Positions 32,569 to 43,600 are shown, counted from the first letter of the stretch. The stretch: DNA of 64,000 bases from Mucor racemosus (GCA_027405735.1 JAPEHQ010000003.1:1488001-1552000); one strand, 5' to 3'. Numbers and translations: made by a program. The notes: generated by a model not told the origin, from the sequence alone.

Positions 32569-35500
32569 ATGTCAACCTCCATACTCTCTACTGGTAGTTC
32601 TCCTCTCTCGTCTCCTGAACCTGAAGATGCGTTGCCATCTACTATCCCTGAAGAGGATATTGAAATGGAAAACTTACCCATTACTACCAAAAGATTAAAT
32701 GACATGAATATTGCTGAATCCCCTGCTGCTACCATTGAAGAAGGTGAAGAAAAAGCTGAAGACAAAACACCTGAAGCTGCTCCACCCCATCCTGTTACCA
32801 AGTCTCCAACATTAACCGAAGTACTAAAAAAGGTTTTTCTCAAGAAGGAAAATGCACAAACTGCATATTTGAAAGCTCTATGTGATCCAAATGTTGATGA
32901 TAATGAAGCGGATAAACTACGTGATACTGTAGCTAACTTGGACAAGCATGTCAAAACCCTTTCTGACGGTCTTAAGGTTGCTTCTGCTGCTGCTGCTGCT
33001 ACCACTACCAAGGTCTCTGTTAACTCATCATCTTCTGGTTTAAAAATCTCAAAAAGGGATCTTCCAAAATTTCAGTTGGAAGATAATAAAGCTAAACCTT
33101 TTCCAAATGAAGACGCCTATAAATCAGTGGATCATTTTCTGTCCGAATTTGAAAAGATAGTGTACTCTTCTGGTCAAGATATTGAAAATGTATGGCGGAA
33201 ATACATTCCACTCACTTTGTCCTATGAATTGGATGATTGGATGAAAACTGTAGTTTTGAAATCTGATAAATGGCATGATGTTAAGTTGGTCTTTAGCAAG
33301 AAATTTGGTACCGTTGTTTCAAGAATTCACAAAAGACGTGCTGTTATGAACATGGAGATTGGTTTCAATGAGTCCGTTGATGAATATTCTAATCGTTTCT
33401 TTCGTACTGTTGGTGAAGCCGGTTACAATCGTGATGATCTAACCATTGGTGATATTTTTCTTCTCTCTTTACCTGAAGAATGGCAGTTAAACATTTGTAC
33501 CGTATTGCTATCCAACACCAAGAGACAGGCCTGGACAACTAGTGAAATACATAATGCTGCTATTGATCTTCTCGGTGAAAAGACTCCCCATTCTTGGTTT
33601 GGCTCTAAAAGTGATTCTACAAAAAGAAAGTTTGCTTCTGTTGACAAGTTGTCATATGGGTCCTCTGGTCCTCCTACTGTCAACTCATCTGCTGTACCTA
33701 CTCTACCTAAGGCAAGAATGCTAGGTGATCGTAACTTACCTTATAAAGCCACCAAGAACTCAACACCCTGTCGTCATTGTGGCCGCCCTTGGAAGCATGG
33801 ACACACTTGCGAAGAATATCGTATTGCAAAACGACAAAAGGTACCATCTAGTGGTGTTAATGTATTATCTGTTTCAACTTCTGATAACATGAAAGAAGAA
33901 AATGAAACTGATTTGATGGCCCAAGCCTTGAAAGAAGTATATGAAAATGATACTCATATCTGTAAGTCAAAAAAGACTAAAAATGAAAACAAAAACAATA
34001 TGAAACTAATCACCCCACTCCTATTAAACAATAGAAGAATTATCGGTAAAGTTGACCCGGGTGCCGACATTAGTTTTATTAACAAAAATATATTAAATAA
34101 AGAATTCTCAAATATTCAAACATATAAAACAACTGGTTATCTTAATTTTTTGTCTGTAAATGATGATAATAAAAATAGTACTGTAAAAAGAATTGGCAAA
34201 ACAGAACCAATGGAAGTTACATATACTAATAACATCAAATTTACTCATGTATTTGAAGTCATTGAATTTAATGATGAATTGTCTACTGAATTTGACGTGC
34301 TACTTGGTATCGATATTTTGTCAAAAATGAACATTTATCTCCAAGGTGTAGCATTTAAATTCCCTGATTCAGAAAGAGACAATGAATTAAAGCAATTTGA
34401 AGACATAAACCATGATAATGGAAATATATACAACCCAGAAAAAGCTGATTATGGTACACCAAGCGAAAGGAAAGAATTGTTAAATCATATTCAACCAGCT
34501 TTGGATAGAAACATGGCAATTCCTAGTGATGCAGCATGTACCATGCCAGAATCAGTCGTAAAAATCAAAATATCAGACCCTAGTGATTGTTTCGTTCGTC
34601 AATATCCGCTTGCTGTGAATGCAGATGCAGAAATAAAAATACAGCTTGAACAGTGGTTAAAAGATGGCATTGTTGAACGCACAAAACCTGATCCCACCTT
34701 CCATTCACCTTTATTAGCTGTTCCAAAACGTGATCCACTAACAGGAAAAACAACTAAACTTCGAATCTGTTGTGATTTAAGAAGGATTAATGCTGCTATT
34801 TCTGATAAAGATTGTCATGAAAACTATGCTGTACCAAAAATTGATGAAATCTTTAGTAAAGTAGCTGGTCATGCTAATGTAATAAGTGTTCTGGATCTAA
34901 AACAGGCATACTTTGCGTACCCTGTATCACCTGAATCAAGACGTTGTCTCATTTTTAGCTATAACAACCTGACTTACCAATGGTGTCGTGCCCCATTCGG
35001 ATTAAAATTCCTTGTAAGCCAGTTTGTTTATACAATGAGTGTTTTGTTTGATGGTATTGAACAAGAATTTAAAACTGAATTAAAGAATTTGTATATCCAA
35101 CAAAACAAAGATATTCGTCGGATTGATGATGAATTTCAAGCTGGAATTTCTCATTATTTGGACGATATCGTAGTTTGGGGAATAGACTCAACTTCAAGTT
35201 CGTTGATGCTCAAACTGGTAATAAATCGTTTAACCAAAGTAAACTTGAGAATCAACATTGATAAATGTTCGTTCTTCCAAACAAGTGTATATTTGTTGGG
35301 CTTCATTATTAGCAAAAATGTAACCAAGATTGATACGAAACGATTGTCAAATATCGATTCTTGGGAAATACCAAAAACAACAAAGCAAGTACGTAGCCTT
35401 ATGGGTATTATAAGCCATTTAAGAAGCTATTGTCCAATGCTATCTAAGATATCCGCTCCTATTGATAGTCTACGAAATGAGAAAAATATCACGGGAAAAT

Positions 35501-37557
35501 GGACCCAATTGCACACTGATAGACTACAAAGAATTAAACAAATACTCATGTCTAACCAAATCCTTTATGCGCCTGATCCATCACAACCATATTATATGCA
35601 AACTGATGCTAGTATACTAGGAATATCTGCATGTCTATTTCAAAAGGATGAATTTGGTCGTATTAAACATGTTGCATTTGTAAGCAGATCTTTGAATAGT
35701 GCCGAAAGAAATTGGTCTACAAATCGAAGAGAAACTGCTGCCATAGTATTTGGCTTCCAAAAATATAAACCTCTTTTATGGGGTCATAACAATATAACTG
35801 TACTCTGTGATCATTTAGCCCTTACCTATCTGTTCACATCATCTACATTAAATAGTACCCTCCAAGGTTATTTGGAAATATTGGGTGAATACAATTTCTC
35901 AGTAGCTCATATAAAAGGCATGGAAAATATTCTTGCTGATCGCTTATCGAGATTGTACCCTGCCATAACCGAAGATGAAGAGCTTGCTGATGAATACGCT
36001 CAACAAATCAAGAAATTAGAAAAAATAATCCTCTTGAGAAGAGCAAAAGAAAATCTAATTGTAAAACAAAAAAAGATTTATTCCAAAGATCATGACCTAA
36101 ATGTACTTGCAGTCAAAATCGGTAGTAAGAAATTCAAAGAAACCACAACTGATTATGTCTGCCCTCCTAAAAATGATCGTAAAAAGATAATCCATGATGC
36201 CCATAAAATTGGTCATTTTGGTATTGCAGCTGTTGTAAAACATATCCACACTTATCATGGTCTTCATTGGAATACCATCTATAATGATGCCAAAGAAATT
36301 TTGATGTCCTGTAAGGAGTGTCAATTACATAACATTGCAAAAAAAGGGTTTAATCCTGCAAGAAGTGTTGTATCATACGAACCATTTGATTTTATCAGCA
36401 TGGATATGATTGGGCCTTTACCTGTAACTGAAAAAGGGAATTGTTATATCCTTGTGGTTGTTGACATTTGTACAAAATACATTATTGCTCGCCCTGCACC
36501 CAATAAACAAAGTGATACCATCGCTAATCTGTTGAATTCAGTGTACGGGGATTACGGCTTGGCAGTAAATGTTACTTTATCTGATAATGGAAAAGAATTT
36601 AAATCAAATTTATCTGAATATATTTACAAAAAATTGAACATTGGAATGATCCAAAGCACTCCTTATTACGCACAAGGAAATGGCCACAGTGAAAACGCTG
36701 TGAAAACTGTTTCCGGAACGTTGAGGAAAATGTGTGGAAACGATACCAAAAACTGGGATAATCGTTTGCCTATTGTTCAACTAGCAATCAATATGAAAGT
36801 CCGAGACCGTACAGCAAGTACTCCTTTTAGCTTGATGTTTGCTAGACAAGTAAATTTGGACCCTAAAAAAATAAATAGAAACAACAGGAAAGCTTTGACA
36901 CTTGAAGAATTGCAAAAACGCGCTGAAACTATGAATGATATTGTCTTTCCTGCTATCCAACAAAGAACAAATGAATTAGCTAAATTATATCGCAAAAAAT
37001 TCAATCAAAAACATTACATAATAGAAAACATTCCAGCTGGTACACCTGTGATGATACGTTTTGCAGAAGGTCGATCAAATAAATTAGCTCCACTCTATTC
37101 AGGACCATATATTGTAGTAAGACGTACTCGAGCAGGAACCTATGTACTAAAAGATGATGCAAATGAACTACTCCATCGTGAATATACACCTTCAGAGTTA
37201 AAAGTTGTATCTTTAGATGAAACAGCTCTTGAAGAAAAAGTATACGAAGTCGAAGAAATCCGTGACCATCGTGAATTACCTGATGGTACCACTGAATATC
37301 TGACTAAATGGTGTGGTTATGGTGAAAGAGAAAATGACTGGATCACACCTGATCTCTTCTCTACACCTACACCTATTGCAAACTATTGGAAAAAAGTAAA
37401 AGAACTTCGACAACGAGAAGCATTTAGAAAAGAAATCAATGATACTTCAACCAAAGATACTGAAACCATAAATACATCTACCAAACGCAAATCTAAATCG
37501 CCTCAAACACAAATTTTTCGTCGTCGACAACGTGCAAAAATTTCAAAATCCAAATAA
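32569..37557 (+). CDS. gag-pol polyprotein of Ty3/gypsy chromovirus
   Basis: One 1662-residue frame. Approximate domains: acidic N terminus; retrotransposon gag (about 190-340); an atypical zinc knuckle (CRHCGRPWKHGHTC, about 400); aspartic protease with active site VDPGADISFI (about 495), where DPGA replaces the usual DSGA/DTGA; reverse transcriptase with LDLKQAYF, WCRAPFGL and YLDDIV (about 862); RNase H with QTDASILG (about 1012) and ADRLSRL; integrase with an HHCC zinc module (about 1214-1254) and D, D and E at roughly 1277, 1339 and 1374; C-terminal chromodomain (about 1557-1610, YEVEEIRDHRE and YLTKWCGYGERENDW). The order protease-RT-RNaseH-integrase-chromodomain defines chromoviruses. 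No stop or frameshift separates gag from pol. The chromodomain probably guides integration to marked chromatin. Confidence 0.96.
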   Translation: MSTSILSTGSSPLSSPEPEDALPSTIPEEDIEMENLPITTKRLNDMNIAESPAATIEEGEEKAEDKTPEAAPPHPVTKSPTLTEVLKKVFLKKENAQTAYLKALCDPNVDDNEADKLRDTVANLDKHVKTLSDGLKVASAAAAATTTKVSVNSSSSGLKISKRDLPKFQLEDNKAKPFPNEDAYKSVDHFLSEFEKIVYSSGQDIENVWRKYIPLTLSYELDDWMKTVVLKSDKWHDVKLVFSKKFGTVVSRIHKRRAVMNMEIGFNESVDEYSNRFFRTVGEAGYNRDDLTIGDIFLLSLPEEWQLNICTVLLSNTKRQAWTTSEIHNAAIDLLGEKTPHSWFGSKSDSTKRKFASVDKLSYGSSGPPTVNSSAVPTLPKARMLGDRNLPYKATKNSTPCRHCGRPWKHGHTCEEYRIAKRQKVPSSGVNVLSVSTSDNMKEENETDLMAQALKEVYENDTHICKSKKTKNENKNNMKLITPLLLNNRRIIGKVDPGADISFINKNILNKEFSNIQTYKTTGYLNFLSVNDDNKNSTVKRIGKTEPMEVTYTNNIKFTHVFEVIEFNDELSTEFDVLLGIDILSKMNIYLQGVAFKFPDSERDNELKQFEDINHDNGNIYNPEKADYGTPSERKELLNHIQPALDRNMAIPSDAACTMPESVVKIKISDPSDCFVRQYPLAVNADAEIKIQLEQWLKDGIVERTKPDPTFHSPLLAVPKRDPLTGKTTKLRICCDLRRINAAISDKDCHENYAVPKIDEIFSKVAGHANVISVLDLKQAYFAYPVSPESRRCLIFSYNNLTYQWCRAPFGLKFLVSQFVYTMSVLFDGIEQEFKTELKNLYIQQNKDIRRIDDEFQAGISHYLDDIVVWGIDSTSSSLMLKLVINRLTKVNLRINIDKCSFFQTSVYLLGFIISKNVTKIDTKRLSNIDSWEIPKTTKQVRSLMGIISHLRSYCPMLSKISAPIDSLRNEKNITGKWTQLHTDRLQRIKQILMSNQILYAPDPSQPYYMQTDASILGISACLFQKDEFGRIKHVAFVSRSLNSAERNWSTNRRETAAIVFGFQKYKPLLWGHNNITVLCDHLALTYLFTSSTLNSTLQGYLEILGEYNFSVAHIKGMENILADRLSRLYPAITEDEELADEYAQQIKKLEKIILLRRAKENLIVKQKKIYSKDHDLNVLAVKIGSKKFKETTTDYVCPPKNDRKKIIHDAHKIGHFGIAAVVKHIHTYHGLHWNTIYNDAKEILMSCKECQLHNIAKKGFNPARSVVSYEPFDFISMDMIGPLPVTEKGNCYILVVVDICTKYIIARPAPNKQSDTIANLLNSVYGDYGLAVNVTLSDNGKEFKSNLSEYIYKKLNIGMIQSTPYYAQGNGHSENAVKTVSGTLRKMCGNDTKNWDNRLPIVQLAINMKVRDRTASTPFSLMFARQVNLDPKKINRNNRKALTLEELQKRAETMNDIVFPAIQQRTNELAKLYRKKFNQKHYIIENIPAGTPVMIRFAEGRSNKLAPLYSGPYIVVRRTRAGTYVLKDDANELLHREYTPSELKVVSLDETALEEKVYEVEEIRDHRELPDGTTEYLTKWCGYGERENDWITPDLFSTPTPIANYWKKVKELRQREAFRKEINDTSTKDTETINTSTKRKSKSPQTQIFRRRQRAKISKSK

Positions 37558-37699
37558 TATTCTACTAAAAATGATCTCTACTACCAAATCCAACATAATA
37601 ACTCTTAATAAACAAAACTTTGATCCAATAAATCATTGAATCTCTTATCCTATATATATATATGTTCCTTTGTGCTCTAATCAATAGATCTATGATCTC

Positions 37700-37701
<2 letters not shown>

Positions 37702-37741
<40 letters not shown>
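37702..37741 (+). repeat. 40-base poly(A) tract inside the retroelement
   Basis: An uninterrupted A run between the gag-pol stop and the polypurine tract. It is unusual within a Ty3 element. It could be replication slippage or a remnant of a polyadenylated template. Confidence 0.9.
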
Positions 37742-37743
<2 letters not shown>

Positions 37744-37927
37744 CCTCTACCAAATCTAACATCAATGGAAGAGGTATTCAAGCACAACATATAATAAATT
37801 TATCAAAAACAACAACAAGAAAAACAAAGTTTTTCTCTAACTAAAGATTCCATTTCGGATTCTAGTTTTTCTAAATTTGCTGCATACTGGGTCAACGCAA
37901 AACTTGTTTGCGTTTAGCGGGGAGGCA

Positions 37928-38410
37928 TGAAGTGAACTAAGCTAGATTCCCATCATAAAATACCTAAATTAAATGTCATCTCATTTGAAACCATGCTATC
38001 AAAGATAAGACTATATAGTAAATAGACAATTGCATAAAGATAGCAAGGGTATAATACTCAAATAAGAGATGCTAAAATACTAAAGTAATGTGGGATATCC
38101 TAAATAAAAGATACAAAAAGTACATGCTTATCAAGTAGAACAAGTAAGGGCTGTTCTGAAAGCATGATTGACAAACTATATTTAAAACACCGTTCTTGAT
38201 CCACCAAATCAATAACCAAACAACCCAACATTTATACTCAAAATTAATGGAATCGTTGACAATTGCAATGCAATTGCAAGATAGTAAATAATCACCAAAT
38301 AATATAAATAGAGACGTAGAATAACCATTTTATTGCACATTATCCATATTTTAATAAAGAAGGATTTTAACAGTATTCTTTATCGCTTTTTACACCCATA
38401 TTTTACTGCA
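37928..38410 (+). repeat. 3' LTR
   Basis: Same 483 bases as the 5' LTR as far as read by eye. It is followed by the target duplication GATCC at 38411-38415. Confidence 0.95.
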
Positions 38411-38415
38411 GATCC

Positions 38416-39908
38416 AAACCCTAGATATCCTGATAGAGAATAAAAAATAAAGTAGGCTTTACTTACTAACTATTATTGCAATACCTTAGTGTTTTCTCGA
38501 CTTATTTTCATTTAAAATGCGTTTTTTTAATTTTAAGCTGGTCATTTCTACATTATTATTCAAATTGGTGTTAGTTTGCCTTGCAGTTTATCAAGATATT
38601 ATTACTAGATTAATGAATACTGTCAAAACTGGCTACAAGATGAAAATACAAAAGCCTGGAAAATTTGGTTGGAGCTTAATCATTTTGATGAAGTTTAAGT
38701 GTTGCGTCCACAAGTCTGTGTATATTCCTTGGTTATGATTATGATGCAGTTTGATATGATAAGTTCTACATTGCTGTGTGTTATGTTATAAAGCTCCGTT
38801 TATACTGTACGTATTGACAAATATTGAACTAGTGTGTGTCGCCTAGACTTGATTGGTTATATATATATAAATAATCTTATTTTACATTAGTCATATAATT
38901 CGAGAATGCGAATATAAAAGAAGATGTTTCGACCTTATAATAAAGTTCTTTAGTGTCAATATGCTCTTCATTTTATAGCAGTTTTCCTTTATTTTTATTA
39001 AATGATTTAATACATGTTTTGGCTTTGAGGTTAACATAATCTTCTGGCGTAACATCAAAGGGCTCTCGGATATATATATAACAATCTGTCATAGAACGGT
39101 AATTTTCATTATAGTAAAAGTTTGTTATTTGAATCACAAATTAAATGTCAATCTCGCGTACATACAATTGACATCCTGTGCAACCAAATCAAAGTGTATT
39201 CAAAGATAGAACCAAGGAACTTGTTGATAAACAAGTCCATAAATTTTTATACTGTATTCATGAAGAACCAATAACTTTGCCATCTACCAGTGTACATAAA
39301 AACTCAACACATTTAATCAACCTTTCTAGATAATCAATGGTCAGTTACAATGATCCATTACTTTTAGATTTCCATTTCCTTTAGATTAGACAATTAATAT
39401 AAATAACAAAAGACTTTCATTAGCCATGAAGATTTTTATTTTATTTTTAAAGAATAAAACAACATCTTATATATTATTTCTTACGTGTTTTATTTTCAAT
39501 TTTTCACACAATCAAGCAAATTTACGTAATTTCGATTTTGTTAAAACTTCGTGGGTATACAGAAAATACATGAATACATTTATATTTTGTGCAGTATACA
39601 TTTTTAATGCTCTCAGTCGTTTTACATATGCTTAGTTGTATTAAGTCAATAATTCGTATCAAAACAGGAAATAGGAAACAATAAATAAGATTTATAAAAT
39701 AATTGATTTCAGCCTTATAATTTTTATTATGCAATATAAAGAATCGAAGAAAAAGTAAATAAAATAAAAACTTATGGGTCAAGATTATAAACAATGAAAT
39801 GCTCTAAGATGAAGGAAAACTAAATTGTAATACAATTAATCTAATGGAGTAGATAGTTAGCCGTTCAATAAGAACGTTTCCAGCAACACCACGAGGAGGT
39901 TCATCTAC
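38416..39908. other. unassigned region downstream of Ty3
   Basis: AT-rich. Two short frames (73 and 69 codons) are low-complexity and hydrophobic and are not convincing. No RNA or repeat is recognised. Confidence 0.4.
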
Positions 39909-40199
39909 ATGTTGCCATTTGACTTTATAGCTTGTATACCACCATACTATAAAGTGATACTGAAATCAAGCAGATGCTATGAAATCAATACGACTCCGAT
40001 TGCCAGAAAGGGCTATAGTTTCCAGCCGGTTACCGTGAAAGAAGACTATAAGACCCTAAAAGGGGGAGAGGTCGCAAGTCCACGAATGGAGAGCAACCAG
40101 GTTAAATTGACTCAGGATTACCGATTGTACAAAGACAAACAACTGAGTATAGTAACCGAATTTACTAAGATAGCATCAAAACAAATACCATCCCAATAA
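39909..40199 (+). CDS. hypothetical 96-residue frame next to satellite array
   Basis: An ATG-started frame with a mixed, hydrophilic composition (for example YSFQPVTVKEDYKTLKGGE), less AT-biased than surrounding DNA. It has no motif, signal peptide or membrane segment that I recognise. It lies just upstream of the 21-bp coding-periodicity array and in the same orientation. It could be the 5' part of a decayed gene whose repeat domain expanded, or chance. Confidence 0.25.
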   Translation: MLPFDFIACIPPYYKVILKSSRCYEINTTPIARKGYSFQPVTVKEDYKTLKGGEVASPRMESNQVKLTQDYRLYKDKQLSIVTEFTKIASKQIPSQ

Positions 40200-40229
40200 A
40201 GGTGGTAAAAGTTGTCGCTTTTTTTTTAT

Positions 40230-40290
40230 CAAATCATTTTGATTCTTAAACCCGCATAGGGTGTATCAAAAATCAGATAACAAAAAAAAT
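40230..40290 (+). repeat. single diverged 90-bp-type unit, left side of array
   Basis: AAATCATTTTGATTCTTAAA, then CCCGCATAGGGTGTATCAAA and AATCAGATAACAAA, is the same unit as those at 42553-42880, but alone and diverged. Confidence 0.65.
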
Positions 40291-40369
40291 GCTTTAACTT
40301 CTAAATGGAATGAATTGAAAACAAATAGGACAAGACCAGAGAGACAAGACCAAAGAGACAAGACCAGGT

Positions 40370-42480
40370 GAGCATTAATTGAGACTAGATAAACATACAG
40401 TAATATCAGATGAGCATGAAGTTAGGCAGGATGAAAATAAATTAATACCAAGTGAGAATGAATGGAGGCCAGAGGAGCATACCTTTATACAGAAAGAGCA
40501 TGAATTGAGACAGGTTAAAGATGAAATAAGACCAGATAAACATAAATTCCGACCACATCAGGATAACTTGAAAACAGATGAGTATAAATTGAGACCATAT
40601 AAGAATTGAGACCAGATACAAATGAATAGAAACCAAACCAGAATAAATTGAATCCAGGTAAAATAAATTAAGAACAGACTTGAATGAACCAAGATTAACT
40701 GTGAATAAATAGAAATCAGGTGATCAAGAATTAAAATAGACCAGATGTAAACCACTTGAGACCAGAGAAAAATTAATGGAGTCGAGAAGAGCATAAATGG
40801 AGAACAGATAAACATGAATGGAGACCAGACGAGCAAAAATAAAAACGAGATAAAAATAAAATGAGATTAGACGCTGATGAAATGGAACCAGAAGTGCATA
40901 AATACAGACCAGATGTGTATAAAAATAAAGACTATATGTTGACAAAGGCAGATCGGATGTGAATTAAGTGAGACCAAAAGTGCATAAATAAAAACCAGAT
41001 ATTGATAAACCTATATCGTATAAACATAAATTGAGATTAACAGTGCATAAATGAAAAACAGATGTTAAAAAACGATACCAGATGTGCATACATTGAAACC
41101 AGGTAAGCATGTAATGAGACCAGATAAAAATAAATTGAGACCAGAAAGACGAGATGTTAATGATACGATACAAGATGTGCATTAATTCAAATGACGAGCG
41201 CATAAAACAAAACCAGATGTACATTGATTAAAAACCGATAAGCATAAATTGAAACCAGATATTGTTGGAACCAGACCAGAAGTGTGTTGATTGATACTAA
41301 ATAAGCATAAATTAATACCAAAAGTAAATTAATTGATGAGGCGAGAGATAAACATACATTGGCACAAAAAGAGGATGAATAACGACCCTATATTTCTAAA
41401 ACCAGAGCAGATAAACATAAATTTTGACAGGCAGTGTATGAATGAAGACTACATGTCAATAAAAGGAGATTAGGAATGCATGAATAAAGACCAGATGTTA
41501 ATGAGACAATACCAGATAAACATACCTTGAGACTAAAAAACAAATGCGTGAATAAAAGCCTGATGTTACTGAAACAATACCAGATGTGCATGAATCTAAA
41601 CCAGATAACTATGAATTGAAACCAGGTAAGCATTAAACTGAAACCAAATAAGCACGGGTTGAAACCAGATAAGCACGGGTTGAAACCAGATAAGCACGGG
41701 TTGAAACCAGAAGAGCATATATTGAGACCAGAAGAGCATGTATTGAAACCAGAAGAGCATGTATTGAGACTAGGAGAGCATGAGATGAGACTAGAAGAGC
41801 ATGAGATGAGACTAGGAGAGCATGAGATGAGACCAGATAAACATGGATTAAAACCAGAAATGCTTGAAAAAGAACCAAAAGTTGATAAATTGAGACTGAA
41901 AGTACATGAATGGAAATCTGATGAGTATGAAATGAGACCAGAAGTGAATTAATCGAAAGCAGATAGATAAAGTACGACTTCAAATAAAACCATATAGAGT
42001 AAACCAAAACTTGACACAGGATATGAAGAACCAGATGTTGACTGAAACGGACGAGGTGAATGAACATAGAGAGACGTCAGCATTAAAAACCAAGAAATTA
42101 GATAGCATACAGTATATAGAGAAACCAGATACCAGAAAAGCCATAGTAGGAGAGACAGATAGAATAAAAGGCAAGAGAAACCTAAATAAAAAGCCAATGT
42201 TAACATAAAGTTACCAGGTATTAAGAGAGAAAAACCAGATATTACAGAAAGAGACCAGATTTGTATACGATAGACCAAATTGCTCGATAACAATAACAGG
42301 TATTGCAGAAAAGAGACCAGATGTTAAATAATAGAGACCAGATATGCCAAAAAAAGTGTTGCATCTTTGACAAAAGAAACAGATGTTGGCGAAAAACGAT
42401 TAAATATGTCCAAAAAAAGATTAGATTACGAAAAAAGTAGAATATACTAAGCTTTAGAAACATACCAGAAAAATCAGACC
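40370..42480 (+). repeat. 2.1-kb array of degenerate 21-bp units encoding heptapeptides
   Basis: A basic unit close to TTGAGACCAGATAAGCATAA (20 of 21 bases). The core (41640-41840) is nearly perfect, for example three successive copies of AAGCACGGGTTGAAACCAGA plus one base. Units outward on both sides become more diverged and lose strict phase. In the core, translation gives consecutive heptads such as KPDKHGL, RPEEHVL and RLGEHEM over 97 codons (41659-41952); a second open stretch covers 40379-40609. Elsewhere stops and indels break the frame. It is either a satellite with accidental coding period or the remains of a heptad-repeat protein gene. Confidence 0.85.
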
Positions 42481-42552
42481 ATGCAGAAAAGAGAACATAC
42501 GCTAAAGAGAAGAGACGGGCTATAGCAAATTTGAGGCATCAGCTACTAACTC

Positions 42553-42880
42553 CAACTATTTTGACTCTTAAACCCTGGCCAAGGGTGTGCCAAAATGAGA
42601 TAACCAATAGCTGATAGCTCAATAGTTACCAACCGTTAGCTCAAATCATTTCGACTCTTAAACCCTAGCCAAGGGTGTGCCAAAATGAGATAACCAATAG
42701 CGGATAGCTCAATAGCTACCAACTGTTAGATCAAATCATTTTGACTCTTAAACCCTGGTCCAGGGTGTGCCAAAAATTAGATAACAAACAGCTGATAACC
42801 GCAGGTAAATAATCCAAAGAACCAAACGCAGATAGAATAAACCCTGTACCAGGGTGAGCAAAAAGAAAGTTAAACAAGAG
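42553..42880 (+). repeat. tandem 90-bp units, right side of array
   Basis: Anchors GACTCTTAAACCCT at 42563, 42653 and 42743 give an exact 90-bp period, with a fourth, partial unit at 42839. Each unit has a short inverted repeat (ACCCTGGCCAAGGGT) followed by GTGCCAAAAATGAGATAAC-like sequence. No coding frame was found. Confidence 0.85.
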
Positions 42881-42990
42881 CAGCTTACTTGTTTTTCTTT
42901 TACTCAAACCTAGAATACTAGGAAAGTTTATGATAGAAGCTTCGTTAAAATTTCACGCACGAGGCGTTACTTTAACGTCGAAACTCCCAC

Positions 42991-43135
42991 CTAACCTTCA
43001 GCAGCTACGTATGAAACTTCATCTTGCGAGACACTATAGTAGACCTTAGCCAACGGATAAGGCACGTACACAATAGACTCGTGATTCCACCAAACCATAA
43101 GGTTTTGCTTCATCAAACCTACCTGATTGTTAAAA
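42991..43135 (-). pseudogene. small protein-like fragment, unrecognised
   Basis: The minus strand reads QVGLMKQNLMVWWNHESIVY then VPYPLAKVYYSVSQDEVSYV and AAEG before a stop at 42991-42993. The composition, with two adjacent Trp and balanced residues, is unlike translated AT-rich noise. I do not recognise a family. It may be a piece of a decayed gene or element adjoining the satellite. Confidence 0.25.
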
Positions 43136-43319
43136 AAAAACAACAAAACAGGGGGCCTTCGTGTTTTTGAATAAACCCTAAAATTTGAATTCCATTGATA
43201 ACGTCTTTAAAATTTTGTATAATTTGATCGAAAAGCTGTTTATATACTTGAGCCATACTGTAAATACAACCATCCGTGTTACAGAAATTATTGCTTTAGG
43301 GAGCAGTAGATAACAGCAA

Positions 43320-43600
43320 TTTTATTTTCAGAGAAAAATTAATGGCCTATAGAAACAAGGTATATCTACGTTAAAATTTTAATTAAATTTGAATCAATAT
43401 TGGATGAAAAGTTTTGAAAATCATCTGAGAACCATCTGAAATTATCCAAGATTTACTTGAACACAAAATTCATATCTTGGCGAATTTTGATCAAAGCAAC
43501 TTCAAAATTTGCACGAGAGTTTGGTACGCATCATTTTCCACATAATGATGTTGAATGGCAACTTCCACAACCTACTGTGTGTTGAGAAAATAATCGCCAA
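43320..43600 (+). repeat. diverged repeat shared with 20690-21030
   Basis: The same ordered words as listed for 20690-21030, in the same orientation. Old and non-coding. Confidence 0.4.

Larger units (their letters stand above)
32046..38410 (+). mobile_element. complete Ty3/gypsy chromovirus LTR retrotransposon
   Basis: A 6365-bp element with two 483-bp LTRs (32046-32528, 37928-38410). The LTRs begin TG and end CA and look identical base for base. GATCC occurs immediately outside both ends (32041-32045, 38411-38415), the 5-bp duplication expected for a Ty3 integrase. One long gag-pol frame fills the interior. A purine-rich tract (GCGGGGAGG, 37917-37925) precedes the 3' LTR. LTR identity and the intact frame point to a recent, possibly active insertion. 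Confidence 0.96.

Noticed and set aside
32550..33011. 153-codon minus-strand frame at the gag start
   Set aside because: Antisense of low-complexity gag sequence.
41633..42067. 144-codon minus-strand frame with LVSIHAL-type heptads across the satellite core
   Set aside because: It is the antisense of the 21-bp units. Any 21-bp repeat free of stops in a frame gives a heptad protein, and the plus-strand version is equally open. Neither is asserted as a gene.
40370..42480. CRISPR-like array
   Set aside because: Units are contiguous 21-bp tandem repeats without unique spacers, and the genome is eukaryotic.
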